A stretch of DNA of 64,000 nucleotides from Kiritimatiellia bacterium (GTDB lineage Bacteria; Verrucomicrobiota; Kiritimatiellia; RFP12; UBA1067). A program made the translations under genes and the position numbers. Position 1 is the first letter of the stretch; every line of letters starts with the position of its first letter. The DNA lies in the NCBI GenBank assembly GCA_016296065.1, contig JAEDKA010000010.1:13154-77153 (forward strand), read 5' to 3'. The notes under the pieces were generated by a model. That model made no database searches, was not told where the DNA came from, and saw nothing but the letters and a program-made list of their open reading frames with translations. This document shows positions 35,922 through 44,523 of the stretch, piece after piece.

Positions 35922-38900
35922 TTACTCTGCGGACGCCTCTTCGGCGGGGGCGGCCTCCGCCGCCGGCGCTTCTGCTGCAGGCGCTTCGGCGGGGGCCGCT
36001 GCCTCCGCGGGGGCCGGCGCTGACTCCGCCTCGGCGGGCGCGTCATCCTCGGCGGGCTCCTCGTCCGCTGGCGCCGACTCGGCCGCCGGCGCTTCCGCCA
36101 CGGTCTCCTTCGCGCCCTCGGTCTTCGCCTGGTTCATGCAGTTCTGGATGTCCGTGCGGGCCTTTCCGTTCGGGAAGAGCTCCATGTACTCCTGCCCGTA
36201 CTTCATGACGTCCTCCGCGAACTCCGCGCCGAGCTTGGAGTAGATCGGAATCATCATCGCGTAGCAGCGCTCCAGGTTCGCGACCTCGCCCGGCACCATC
36301 TTGTCGAACGGATGCTCCTCGTTCGGACGGCGGGTCTGCAGGAAGCTGAGAAGTCCGGACGCGGCGTCCTTGCCCGTCTCGATCGCCTCGTCCTTCAGTC
36401 CCATCGCCTCCTCGGCCGCCATCTTGCGCAGCTTGATCTCGGCGGACATGAGGTTGATCGTGTCCTGCTCCCACTGCGGCTTTTCCTTCCAGTAGTTGCG
36501 CAGCTTCTTGACGGAGGTGATCGCCTTGCCGAAGTGCTTGGCGCGGAGACCCGCGTCCTTCTCGGTCTTGCCCTGCTCGGACGCGACGTCGATCATAAGG
36601 CGGTGCGCGTCGACGGCGATGGACATCCTGGACATCTTGGGATCTTCGAGGAACTGGTCGAGCGAGTCGCACGCCTCGGCGTAGGCCTTGCGCTTGAAGA
36701 GAGCCATGGCCTGCCCGATGTGCGCGCGCGCCACCACGTACAGCGAGTTCGTGCCGGCCTTGTGCTTCGCCTTCTCGAAGGCCTGGTTGGCGAGATCCCA
36801 GCTCTTCGCCTCGATGAGCGCCTCGCCGGCGTTCACGAACTGGGAAGCCGTATACGCGCCGTCCGTGCGCAGCATCTCCGCGTAGATGTCGGTACCCTCC
36901 TTCCTGAGCCCCATCTCGATGAGGGACTTGGCGAGCTGCGGCTTCGCGTTCTTCGCCTCGCGCGAGTCGGGGAACTTCCTGGAGAGGCGGTCAAGCGCGT
37001 CCTTCGACTTCTCGAGGTCGCCGAGCGCCGTGTAGATCGTGCCGAGCCTCACGTACGCGTTCGTGGAGTACGCCCCCTCGGGATATGCGGCGAGGTAGGC
37101 CTCGTAGCTCTCCGCCGCCTTTTTGCGGAACTCCTCCTTGCGCGCCTCCGGCTTGACCATGCGTCCCCAGCAGTCGCCGACGATGAAGAGCGCCTTCTCC
37201 CTGAGGTCGGAATACTTTTCCTTGTCCGCCTTCGTGAGCGACGGATCGGCCAGCGCCTTGTCGGCGGTCTTCGCGAACTCGCGGAACTGCTGGATGCCGC
37301 GGACGATCTGCGCGGAACCTGTCTTGAGAGCGGCCGCGACGGCCTCCTCGGTCTCGTTCGTCTCCGCACCGGCGAGGATTTCGAAGCCCTCCTTCTGGTA
37401 CATCTGCGCAAGCGCCATGCGCGCCTGCTCCTTCTGGATGCCGTCCTTCTCCAGCTCGACGTACTTCTTCATCGCGGCTATCGCCTCGGCTCGCTCGTCG
37501 AGCTTCGAATGGCAGTAGGACGCCTGCGAGAAGGACGCGGCGTAGTAGATGGAGTTCGTGTAGTACTTCTGGATGAGCTCGCACAGCTTGAGCGCGTCGC
37601 CCCAGTGCTCGCCCCTGACGGCCTCGCCGAGCATCTGCGACGCGGTCGGAGCCGCCTGAGCGTGCTTCCTGTAGTTGACGAGGAACGCCCTGTACAGCTT
37701 GTCGGCGCGCGCGAGCTGCCCGCGCTGCTTCTCGCTCGCCGCGATCCTGAGGACCGCATCGCCCGCCATCGTCATGATCTCGCGGTTGCGGTGGCCGGAG
37801 AAGCGCTCCGCCAGGTACCCCTCGACGGCGTCGGCGTCAATGCGCCAGTCGGCCGCCTGCGCGGACTCCTTGTTGGCCTGGATGAGGTCGAGATAGCCGC
37901 GGACGACCTCCTCGATCGCGTAGACAGACTCCTTGACCTCAGGATAGTGCCCAAGGACCTCGAGGTACTCCTTGATCGCTTCCTCCACGCGGTCCTCGGC
38001 CATCTTCTCGGCGGGCGACGCGAACTGCATCTTGCGGACCTGCTCAAGCTGCTCGGGCTTGATCGTCGTCTTGATCTTTGCACCGTAGTTCTTCTCGGCG
38101 AACTCCCTGATCTGCTCGTGCATCTCGCCCGCGTCGGCCGCCCAGGTGGACTCGGGGTAGAGGATGAACACGTTGAGCGCATGGTTGAACGCGCCGAGGT
38201 TGTTGCGCTTGCCGCCCGCCTTGTCGCCGAAGAGCAGCGACTTCACGCGCTCGTCGTCGCGCTTCGGCTTCTTGTACTCGGCCTGCGCCTCGTCCCAGAG
38301 CATCTTCGCGAGCATGAAGCGGCAGAGCGGCATCGGTGAGAACTTCCTGAGGCCTTCCTTGCCCTCGGGATCGAACTCGACGATCTGCTTGTGCAGGTCC
38401 TCGAGCTGGCCCATGTACTCGTTGATGGTCTGCTGCGCCTTCGCGACGTCGCCCTTGAGGAGCTCGATGTTCGCCTTCATGGCGATGGCGCGGCCGAAGT
38501 ACACCGGACGGTCCATCTCCCACAGCAGATCGTCGACGATCTTCTTCGCGGGGCCGAGGTACTGGCCGCGCTTCTTCGGGTCCTTCTCGTCCGTCGCGAG
38601 CTTCAGGTACATCTCGGCCGTCTCGCTCGCCACGTTGCACCATGCGTTCGCCTCGTCCTCGCCCTTCTTCTTGTTGATGAGCTTGAGAAGCCCCTCGTAC
38701 ACCTTGACGGCCTCGCCGAAGCGCTTGTCTCCGACGAGGATCTGCCCCCAGGCGTAGCACGCCTGCATGTAGAACTCGCGTATCTCCTTCGTGGGCTGGG
38801 GAAATGCCTTGAAGAACTCGTCGTATATCTTTGAGCAGTCCGCCTTCTTGCCGCGGAAGAACAGGTTGTTCGCGACCTCGAGCCTCGCAGCCCAGTACTT

Positions 38901-39239
38901 CGCGCTCTTGCGGTCGGGAAGCGCCGCGATCTTCTTCTCCGCCTCGTCGAACTTGCCGAGCGAGAGAAGCCCGCGGATCTCGATGGCGAAGAACTTGGTC
39001 TCGGACTCGGGCCACTTCTTCTTGGTCGCCGCGATCACGTCCTCGGCGAAGTCGGGATAGCCGTACTCGATGAGGCTCTCGACATAGCGGATCTCGAACG
39101 CAAGCGCGGGGTCGATCTCCTCGACCGGCGCCTCCGCGGCTGCGGGCGCCGCGTCCTGAGCGACGACGGTACACGATGCCAGCGGCGACACAGCTGCCGC
39201 CGCGCATCCCAGAAATACAAATGCCTTACTGCACATCAT
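35922..39239 (-). CDS. Large secreted TPR protein with acidic Ala/Pro/Glu-rich tail
   Basis: 1,105 residues. A signal or lipoprotein signal opens it (FVFLGCAAAAVSPLASC). From about 45 to 1030 it is helical, with many TPR-like units such as YWAARLEVANNLFFRGKKAD, YGYPDFAEDVI, AYVRLGTIYTALGDLEKSKD and AKPQLAKSLIEMGLRKEGTD. The last 60 residues are low-complexity Ala/Glu/Pro. It probably forms an extended periplasmic scaffold like the YfgM/BamD class or the TPR partners of ExbB clusters. TATACT lies six nt from the first ATG, so this first gene of the cluster is probably leaderless while the genes after it have Shine-Dalgarno sites. Confidence 0.85.
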   Translation of the reverse strand: MMCSKAFVFLGCAAAAVSPLASCTVVAQDAAPAAAEAPVEEIDPALAFEIRYVESLIEYGYPDFAEDVIAATKKKWPESETKFFAIEIRGLLSLGKFDEAEKKIAALPDRKSAKYWAARLEVANNLFFRGKKADCSKIYDEFFKAFPQPTKEIREFYMQACYAWGQILVGDKRFGEAVKVYEGLLKLINKKKGEDEANAWCNVASETAEMYLKLATDEKDPKKRGQYLGPAKKIVDDLLWEMDRPVYFGRAIAMKANIELLKGDVAKAQQTINEYMGQLEDLHKQIVEFDPEGKEGLRKFSPMPLCRFMLAKMLWDEAQAEYKKPKRDDERVKSLLFGDKAGGKRNNLGAFNHALNVFILYPESTWAADAGEMHEQIREFAEKNYGAKIKTTIKPEQLEQVRKMQFASPAEKMAEDRVEEAIKEYLEVLGHYPEVKESVYAIEEVVRGYLDLIQANKESAQAADWRIDADAVEGYLAERFSGHRNREIMTMAGDAVLRIAASEKQRGQLARADKLYRAFLVNYRKHAQAAPTASQMLGEAVRGEHWGDALKLCELIQKYYTNSIYYAASFSQASYCHSKLDERAEAIAAMKKYVELEKDGIQKEQARMALAQMYQKEGFEILAGAETNETEEAVAAALKTGSAQIVRGIQQFREFAKTADKALADPSLTKADKEKYSDLREKALFIVGDCWGRMVKPEARKEEFRKKAAESYEAYLAAYPEGAYSTNAYVRLGTIYTALGDLEKSKDALDRLSRKFPDSREAKNAKPQLAKSLIEMGLRKEGTDIYAEMLRTDGAYTASQFVNAGEALIEAKSWDLANQAFEKAKHKAGTNSLYVVARAHIGQAMALFKRKAYAEACDSLDQFLEDPKMSRMSIAVDAHRLMIDVASEQGKTEKDAGLRAKHFGKAITSVKKLRNYWKEKPQWEQDTINLMSAEIKLRKMAAEEAMGLKDEAIETGKDAASGLLSFLQTRRPNEEHPFDKMVPGEVANLERCYAMMIPIYSKLGAEFAEDVMKYGQEYMELFPNGKARTDIQNCMNQAKTEGAKETVAEAPAAESAPADEEPAEDDAPAEAESAPAPAEAAAPAEAPAAEAPAAEAAPAEEASAE

Positions 39240-39256
39240 GTTGGAAGTATACTACA
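39240..39256 (-). promoter_or_regulatory. Promoter of the TPR-ExbB-ExbD cluster
   Basis: TATACT (39251-39246) ends six nt before the ATG at 39239. This is the only promoter-like sequence found upstream of the cluster that runs to 30.4 kb. Confidence 0.6.
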
Positions 39257-39309
39257 TTTTCTGTCGGAATGGCAAGGGAAAACGTTGGCCAAAATAACGG
39301 CGCGGGACG

Positions 39310-40593
39310 TCAGGCAAGGGCCGCCAGAACCTCCGGCAGGAGCTGCTTCTTGCGCGACAGCACGCCAGGCATGAGCAGCACGCCCGATTCCGCCCTGCGG
39401 TAGGGAAGCGCCCTTCTTACGGCCTCGTCGCCGCTGAAGAGCAGCTCCGAATTGCCGCGCACCGGGTCCGTCACCATGAGCGCCGCGAAGTCGAGCGCGC
39501 CATCCCTGCGAGCCTTGTCGAGCGCCGCCGAAAGCTCCTGCATATGCCTGTGGAACACGGCGAGATGCGACTCCTCGATCTGCGCCAGCACGAACTTCCG
39601 CCCCCCTTCGCAGTACAGCTTGGCGTCGCTCGCGACCGCCTGCTCTGCGGACATCGAGGTGAGCGGCGAGGCCACGGACATGAGTCCCTCCATGACCGAT
39701 GCGGCGCTCTCGCCGCACAGCTTCTCGAGCCACGCGCACATCGCCCTGTCCTCGTCAGTCGTCGTCGGAGACTGGAAGAGGAGCGTGTCCGAGACGATGC
39801 CCGCGATCAGCACCCCCGCCACCTCCTTCGTCGGCCTCTCGCCCGCGCCGCGGAACATCCGCGCGACGAGCGTGCACGTCGAGCCGACGACATCCGACGT
39901 GTACTTGATCGGATCCTTCGTCGCCGCAAACGCGATGCGGTGATGGTCCACAACCTCGACTACCGGCAGCTCCTCGAGCCCGGGAATGCCCTGCTCCGTC
40001 TCGTTGTGGTCAACAAGGATCATCCTCACCGGAGGCGGCTCCGCGAACGCGCGCTTCAATACCGTCCCGACCAGCATCCCGCGATCGTCCACGACGGGGA
40101 AGTGGTTGTGGGAGTTGCGGATCGCCGCAGACCTCACGTCGTGCACCCGGTCTCCCGCCGCCAGCACCTGGCTGCAGTGGTGGAGCGGAGCCTTCCCGAC
40201 GGGGATCGAGAGGTCCGCGCGCTCTATGAACATCGACAGCAGCTTCGCCGGAGACAGCATGCCGACGAACCTGCCGTCCGCCGCCTTCACCGGAAGCGAC
40301 GACTCGCCGGACGCCTCGAGCGCCCTCAGGGCGTCGACGAGCGGAAGCCCCGCGTCGATCGTGGGAACCGACGGATCGACGATGTCGCGAACGCGCACGT
40401 ACACGTCGCGAAGCGCCCGCACCGGCTTCAGGCGAAAATGGTCGAACACCCACTTCGCGCGGGGCGGAAGCCGCCCTGCGCAGATGGGCTCCACGTCTTT
40501 CATCCCAGTCCGCCGCCTTAGGTCCGCAAGCGCGTACGCGCTCGTCACGGAATCGACGTCGGGGTTCCTGTGTCCGCAGACATATGTCGTCAT
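39310..40593 (-). CDS. Manganese-dependent inorganic pyrophosphatase with CBS pair (family II)
   Basis: 427 residues. The DHH part has GHRNPDVDSVTSAYALADL at the N-terminus and the diagnostic VVDHHRIAFA near 225. Between them is a pair of CBS domains (about 65-190), which in this family bind adenine nucleotides and control activity. The DHHA2 domain ends the protein (AALMVTDPVRGNSELLFSG). It hydrolyses pyrophosphate from biosynthesis. The protein is shorter than CBS-DRTGG-CBS forms (about 540 residues) and lacks the DRTGG domain. TATAAT lies nine nt before the ATG. Confidence 0.92.
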   Translation of the reverse strand: MTTYVCGHRNPDVDSVTSAYALADLRRRTGMKDVEPICAGRLPPRAKWVFDHFRLKPVRALRDVYVRVRDIVDPSVPTIDAGLPLVDALRALEASGESSLPVKAADGRFVGMLSPAKLLSMFIERADLSIPVGKAPLHHCSQVLAAGDRVHDVRSAAIRNSHNHFPVVDDRGMLVGTVLKRAFAEPPPVRMILVDHNETEQGIPGLEELPVVEVVDHHRIAFAATKDPIKYTSDVVGSTCTLVARMFRGAGERPTKEVAGVLIAGIVSDTLLFQSPTTTDEDRAMCAWLEKLCGESAASVMEGLMSVASPLTSMSAEQAVASDAKLYCEGGRKFVLAQIEESHLAVFHRHMQELSAALDKARRDGALDFAALMVTDPVRGNSELLFSGDEAVRRALPYRRAESGVLLMPGVLSRKKQLLPEVLAALA

Positions 40594-40612
40594 AACCGTG
40601 TTATTATAGCAT
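40594..40612 (-). promoter_or_regulatory. Promoter of the pyrophosphatase gene
   Basis: The extended -10 TGCTATAAT (hexamer 40608-40603) lies nine nt before the ATG at 40593, giving a leader of about two nt at most. Confidence 0.6.
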
Positions 40613-40620
40613 ATTTCCGA

Positions 40621-42210
40621 CTATTCCCAGTCGTACTCGCGCTCCTCGGAGCCGAAGCGCCAGCGCGCCGGACGGACGTTCCGCGTCCAGTCGAGCGGCT
40701 CGCCCGTGGGCTGCGCCTTCGCCGCGCGCCTGAGCGCCGCCTCGAGCGCCTCACGTATCTCCGGCGTCGTCAGCTCGCGCCTCCATGACACGAATAGCGC
40801 CGTCCCGGAGCGCGCCAGGAGATCGAGCCAACGCGAGTTGACTCGCCAGTCGATCGCACCTGGCTTAGCAAGCCCGAAGCAGTCTCCGTCGACCCGGTAG
40901 AACGTGTCGTTGTGGATGGCGCGCATGCCGAGCGTGTTCGGACCCATCTTGCGCGTGCGCGCCCACTCCTCGCCGCTCGTGTCGTCGCCCGTGCGCTGAA
41001 GTTCGAAAAGCCCCGCCGCAAAATGGTCGATGGCGTTGCACCCGATTATGAGCGCCTTGTCACCGGCAGCGTCGCGCATGGCCGCATAGAGCCCCCTGAC
41101 GACCTCTGCGGTCGTGCGGCTCCTGTCGCGCCACTTCGGAAGCTCCCTCACAACCGGACTCTTCGCGAAGTCCATTCCCCACTTCCCGCACCACTCGTAC
41201 GTTATGAAGTCGATCTTCACCATCTCGTAGCCCCATCCGACGAACCGCTTGATGTCGGACCGTATCCGCCCCTCAAGCCCGGGGTCGGTCGGATCCATCG
41301 GCACGCCCTCGTTGGGAAGTCCGTCGTCCGGCAGGAACGGACGGTACCAAAGCCCCGGCCTCGCGTCCATCGCCTTCACGCGCCGCGCGACCTCGTCCAT
41401 CTCCATTCCCCACTTCTCGTTCACGCCCTTCCAGCGCTCCGAGGCCTTCGCGGGGGCGGACCCCTGCCGTCCGTGCTGCCATCCGTCGTCGACCACCACG
41501 TACGGACGCACCTCCTCGCCCTTCACGAGCGAGACAATGAACTCCGCATCCGCGAGGAAGTTCTCCGCCGTGTTCTTTCCGTACGCGCAGTACCAGTCGT
41601 TGTATCCGTAGACAGGCCCCGACGGAAGACGTGGCCTCGGGCACATAACGCGGCAAAACGCGCGCCCCGCCTCGAACGCGCTCTCCCCCGCGCGGCCTCG
41701 CCGCGTTACGATGCGGCACGCGTCGAGCGTCCGCGTGCCGAGCTCGACCGGATCCGACCCGGCGCGGCAGTCCAGGCTGAGGCGCACCCTGTCCGGGAAA
41801 ACCTCCCACGCCGCGAACGCACCGGGCTGGACCTCGACGCCGTATCCATCGACGCGTCCCGCATCAGAAACAAGGCAGTACCACGCCATCGCGCCGCCCC
41901 GCGGCGCATCCGCCGCGCCTGCGACAGGCCTCCACGCCGCGTCGCCGTATGTGCGCTCGAAGTCTCCGCCGAAGACCGCCGCGTCCGGACCGAACGACGC
42001 CTTCCACTCGATCTCGACGCGCGAAAGCGGATCCGCGCTGACGATGCGGACGCGTCCGTCGGACGACACGGCGACGGCTCCGGGGCGCGATGCGCCGTCA
42101 ACCAGCACGGACGTCGGCGCATCAACGCGGAAACTCTCCGCTGCCGATGCGCACGCAGGTAGGAAGATGGCCGCGCATGCTGCAGCGGCAACCACTGTGG
42201 TTTTGTTCAT
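40621..42210 (-). CDS. Secreted GH36-like (clan D) alpha-galactosidase family protein
   Basis: 529 residues with a signal peptide (TTVVAAAACAAIFLPACASAAE). An N-terminal beta domain of about 170 residues is followed by a TIM barrel with clan-D signs: PVYGYNDWYCAYGKNT, YVVVDDGWQHGRQG, the likely nucleophile Asp in EMVKIDFITYEW and the likely acid/base Asp in QRTGDDTSGEEW. It would release alpha-galactosyl or a related alpha-linked sugar. It begins 8 nt after the gmk stop with GAGG upstream, so a housekeeping kinase and a glycosidase share a transcript. A dyad at 41900-41917 is in frame. Specificity is uncertain. Confidence 0.78.
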   Translation of the reverse strand: MNKTTVVAAAACAAIFLPACASAAESFRVDAPTSVLVDGASRPGAVAVSSDGRVRIVSADPLSRVEIEWKASFGPDAAVFGGDFERTYGDAAWRPVAGAADAPRGGAMAWYCLVSDAGRVDGYGVEVQPGAFAAWEVFPDRVRLSLDCRAGSDPVELGTRTLDACRIVTRRGRAGESAFEAGRAFCRVMCPRPRLPSGPVYGYNDWYCAYGKNTAENFLADAEFIVSLVKGEEVRPYVVVDDGWQHGRQGSAPAKASERWKGVNEKWGMEMDEVARRVKAMDARPGLWYRPFLPDDGLPNEGVPMDPTDPGLEGRIRSDIKRFVGWGYEMVKIDFITYEWCGKWGMDFAKSPVVRELPKWRDRSRTTAEVVRGLYAAMRDAAGDKALIIGCNAIDHFAAGLFELQRTGDDTSGEEWARTRKMGPNTLGMRAIHNDTFYRVDGDCFGLAKPGAIDWRVNSRWLDLLARSGTALFVSWRRELTTPEIREALEAALRRAAKAQPTGEPLDWTRNVRPARWRFGSEEREYDWE

Positions 42211-42218
42211 CTTATGCC

Positions 42219-42818
42219 TCACATTCTGCCGGAGAGGGCGTCGATAAGATCGCAGAGGCGCTTGTAGGCGATCGCGAGGTCGTCGTTGGTGACCTTGAAC
42301 ATGTATTCGCCCGCGCGGGCGATCTCGCCCTCCGCGTTCACAAGGCGGCGCTCGATGACCTCCTGCGAGTCTGTGCCGCGGCCCTCAAGCCTGCGGCGAA
42401 GCTCCTCCATGTCGGGAGGAAGAATGAAGATGTCGACGTAGCCGATCTTCAGCGGATCGTTGTTCGGCAAGTTCCGCACGTATTCGCGCACCTTCGCCGC
42501 GCCCTGCACGTCTATGTCGAGAATCATCGAGTTGCCCTCGGCGAGCACCTCCTCGATCGGCGCCTTGAGGGTGCCGTAATAGTTGTCGTGCACCTTCGCG
42601 TACTCGATGAACGCACCCTCCTTGATGAGTTCCTCGAATCGCTCCTTTGTCTTGAAGTGGTAGTCGAGTCCGTCCTCCTCGTCTCCGCGCGGCTCCCTGG
42701 TCGTGCAGGATATGGAGTACACGATGTCGCAGTACTCCTGGAGTATCATGTCTATGAGCGTCGACTTACCGCAGCCGGACGGTGCGGAGATAACGATGAA
42801 AAGCGGCTTTGTCTTCAT
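42219..42818 (-). CDS. gmk: Guanylate kinase
   Basis: 199 residues. The P-loop is SAPSGCGKSTLIDMIL and the GMP-binding region follows (SISCTTREPRGDEEDGLDYHF, then GAFIEYAKVHDNYYGT). The lid and C-terminal parts (FILPPDMEELRRRLEGRGTDS, then RLVNAEGEIARAGEYMFKVTN) are intact. It phosphorylates GMP to GDP. The start at 42818 begins KTKPLFIV; TGGTATACT lies eight nt upstream, so an almost leaderless mRNA is predicted. Confidence 0.96.
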   Translation of the reverse strand: MKTKPLFIVISAPSGCGKSTLIDMILQEYCDIVYSISCTTREPRGDEEDGLDYHFKTKERFEELIKEGAFIEYAKVHDNYYGTLKAPIEEVLAEGNSMILDIDVQGAAKVREYVRNLPNNDPLKIGYVDIFILPPDMEELRRRLEGRGTDSQEVIERRLVNAEGEIARAGEYMFKVTNDDLAIAYKRLCDLIDALSGRM

Positions 42819-42836
42819 AATCCTATAGTATACCAA
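42819..42836 (-). promoter_or_regulatory. Promoter of gmk
   Basis: The extended -10 TGGTATACT (hexamer 42832-42827) lies eight nt before the ATG at 42818. An AGGA within the gap falls too near the predicted transcription start to serve as a ribosome-binding site. Confidence 0.6.
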
Positions 42837-42868
42837 AAACCCGGTGGCGAGGGAGGCGGCAATGTGCG

Positions 42869-43639
42869 TCACGCAACGCCGCCGCGGAGCGCGGACAGGA
42901 CCTTTAGCGCCTGCACCGTCTCCCGCACGTCGTGCACACGCACGACGCTCGCGCCGTTGAGCGCGGCCCAGACGGCGATCGTGAGGTTTCCGGCGAGATC
43001 CTTGCCCGGAACCTTCTCGCCCGTGAGGCGCTTCACTATGCGCTTGCGACTCGCGCCGATGAGGACGCGCCCCATCCTGGCAAGCTCAGGGATCGTCTGC
43101 AGTATCTCGAGGTCCTCCTCACGCGTCGTTCCGAAGCCGATCATCGGGTCCAAATACAGGGGGACAGTCCCCATATCTGCGGGGACAGTCCCCTTAATTT
43201 TGGGGACAGTCCCCTTAAATTCGCCACCCAATCTGCAGGGAATAACCAATTCCGCGTTATTTTTTGCACATATCCGAATCATGTCGGCAATGGGCTCTTC
43301 ATAGACGCAGTTAATAATCGACGCGCCTAGCGACAACGCACGCTCAGCCGTTTCGGGGTGGTAGGTATCCACAGAAATGGGGACAGTCCCCACTAAAGTG
43401 GAAGAAACAGATGGGGACAGTCCCCGCAAAACGGGCTCGATGCGAGACCACTCCTCCTCCCAGGTGATCGGAACCGCACCCGGGCGCGTCGACTCTCCGC
43501 CTATGTCGATTATCTCCGCACCCTCTGCGGCAAGATTCCTCGCGCGCCGTATCGCTTCCTCGGGCGAATTGAACTTTCCGCCGTCCGAAAAGGAGTCGGG
43601 CGTGACGTTGACGATTCCCATCACCTTGCATGTAGTCAT
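42869..43639 (-). CDS. folP: Dihydropteroate synthase (divergent, with palindromic insertions)
   Basis: 256 residues. Clear DHPS blocks are MGIVNVTPDSFSDGGKF, IDIGGESTRPGA, ISVDTYHPETAERAL, DPMIGFGTTREEDLEIL, LIGASRKRIVKRLTGE and VRVHDVRETVQAL. It would join para-aminobenzoate to the pterin in folate synthesis. Five GGGGACAGTCCCC palindromes lie inside the gene; four are read as GTVP (around GEFKGTVPKIKGTVPAD, then MGTVP, and VGTVPISVD) and one as RGLSP. They replace much of the usual stretch after strand 5: the normal MHMxGxP motif is missing and the pterin-binding Asp of IND reads Cys (IINCV). Catalysis may be weak or altered. Confidence 0.85.
   Translation of the reverse strand: MTTCKVMGIVNVTPDSFSDGGKFNSPEEAIRRARNLAAEGAEIIDIGGESTRPGAVPITWEEEWSRIEPVLRGLSPSVSSTLVGTVPISVDTYHPETAERALSLGASIINCVYEEPIADMIRICAKNNAELVIPCRLGGEFKGTVPKIKGTVPADMGTVPLYLDPMIGFGTTREEDLEILQTIPELARMGRVLIGASRKRIVKRLTGEKVPGKDLAGNLTIAVWAALNGASVVRVHDVRETVQALKVLSALRGGVA
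43160..43425. repeat. Five GGGGACAGTCCCC palindromes within folP
   Basis: Exact copies lie at 43160-43172, 43181-43193, 43202-43214, 43379-43391 and 43413-43425. Each is a 13-nt dyad (GGGGAC-A-GTCCCC). Two of them are flanked by TTAA. Four share one reading phase and give GTVP; the last is in another phase, so the repeat is a DNA element and not a protein motif. Related copies lie at 8566-8578 (intergenic) and 32407-32419 (glycosyltransferase). Confidence 0.9.
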
Positions 43640-44010
43640 ATCTGCATCATTCCTCTCGCCGCAAAGTATACCACAAACGCCGCGGTTCAGACAACGGCAA
43701 GGACAGCCAGCAGCCACTCGCGGGCCATCGCCCTCGTGTCGTTGTTCACGGACACATGGCACCAGAACGTCGCCCACGCCTTCACTCCTCAGTCCCGCGG
43801 TTGAAACGCGCAAGATGCGCGTTTTACCGTTTGTTGACGACCGTGCCGCGCTACACTGGTAAAACGCGGGTATAATGCCGATCTCTGCGTTATGATTATC
43901 GTCGTCAAGTGCAGGTACAAATCTAGAAGTGCGCTAAGCCCAGCCAAGGTCGTGGCCGCGCAGCAGGCGCAGGAGAACAGATATTGCCAACAATTTGGCT
44001 TGTGGGCAAA
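43640..44010. other. Intergenic region with a dyad and promoter-like site, no gene seen
   Basis: No credible frame was found in this 370-nt gap. It contains the folP promoter on the minus strand (TGGTATACT near 43667) with a leader bearing GAGAGGAA. There is an 8-bp dyad AAACGCGC / GCGCGTTT (43804-43811, 43817-43824). On the plus strand GGGTATAAT (hexamer 43871-43876) is followed by no plus-strand gene. A short RNA is conceivable but not supported further. Confidence 0.4.
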
Positions 44011-44523
44011 CTACGCCCCTGCGCGGAGGCGCTTGACCTCTTTGATGAAATCCTTGTCGTTCGTGCGCACCGTTATGCGCGAGAGATCCCCGCTGAAGCG
44101 CGCCATGCGAAGGAAGTCGCACACAAGCCTGTCGGCGCGGTGCGCTCCCGTCCCGCCAGTGTACGTGACGCGCACGCGGCCATCAACGGACGAAGACGCG
44201 CGGTTTCCGTCGAGGACGATCCAAACGAAGTCCGCCGGATTCTCCGCAACGTGCGCCTTCGCCTGCGCAATTAGGTCCGCCCTGTCGCGCGCCTCCTTCT
44301 GCGCCCCGAGGATCATGTTCCATCCGTCGACTATTACGAGCTTCCCGTTGCTCGGAAGCGCCGCAAGGTCGCCTGCCGCCAGAAGCGCAAGGTCGAAGTG
44401 CGCGCGAAGCATCTCGTTCTCGGCGCGTAGCGCGCCGTTCTCGGATGCGGCCTTCGTGAGCGCCGTCTGAAGCTCCCTCACGCGCACCAGGCGCGCCGCC
44501 TCGATCATGTCCTGCGCCGTCAC
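44011..44523 (-). CDS. NYN/YacP-like nuclease domain protein
   Basis: 170 residues. An N-terminal coiled-coil-like helix (RVRELQTALTKAASENGALR) leads into a PIN-like NYN domain of the YacP type: VIVDGWNMILG with the first acidic site, FVWIVLDGN, GAHRADRLVCDFLRMAR with the second, and ITVRTNDKDFIKEV with the third. Such proteins are predicted RNases linked to ribosomal RNA or tRNA turnover. It overlaps prmC by ATGA, which ties it to translation-related functions. The leading helix is not usual for YacP. Confidence 0.78.
   Translation of the reverse strand: MTAQDMIEAARLVRVRELQTALTKAASENGALRAENEMLRAHFDLALLAAGDLAALPSNGKLVIVDGWNMILGAQKEARDRADLIAQAKAHVAENPADFVWIVLDGNRASSSVDGRVRVTYTGGTGAHRADRLVCDFLRMARFSGDLSRITVRTNDKDFIKEVKRLRAGA

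Noticed and set aside
36312..38339. Open frame antisense to the large TPR gene
   Set aside because: Low-complexity Leu/Arg/Val translation that mirrors codon usage of the TPR gene.
43160..43425. CRISPR array
   Set aside because: The repeats are 13 nt, irregularly spaced and inside a reading frame; no cas gene is present.
43871..44010. A plus-strand gene or RNA from the TATAAT at 43871
   Set aside because: No frame beyond a few codons and no terminator follow; the region then runs antisense into the NYN gene.
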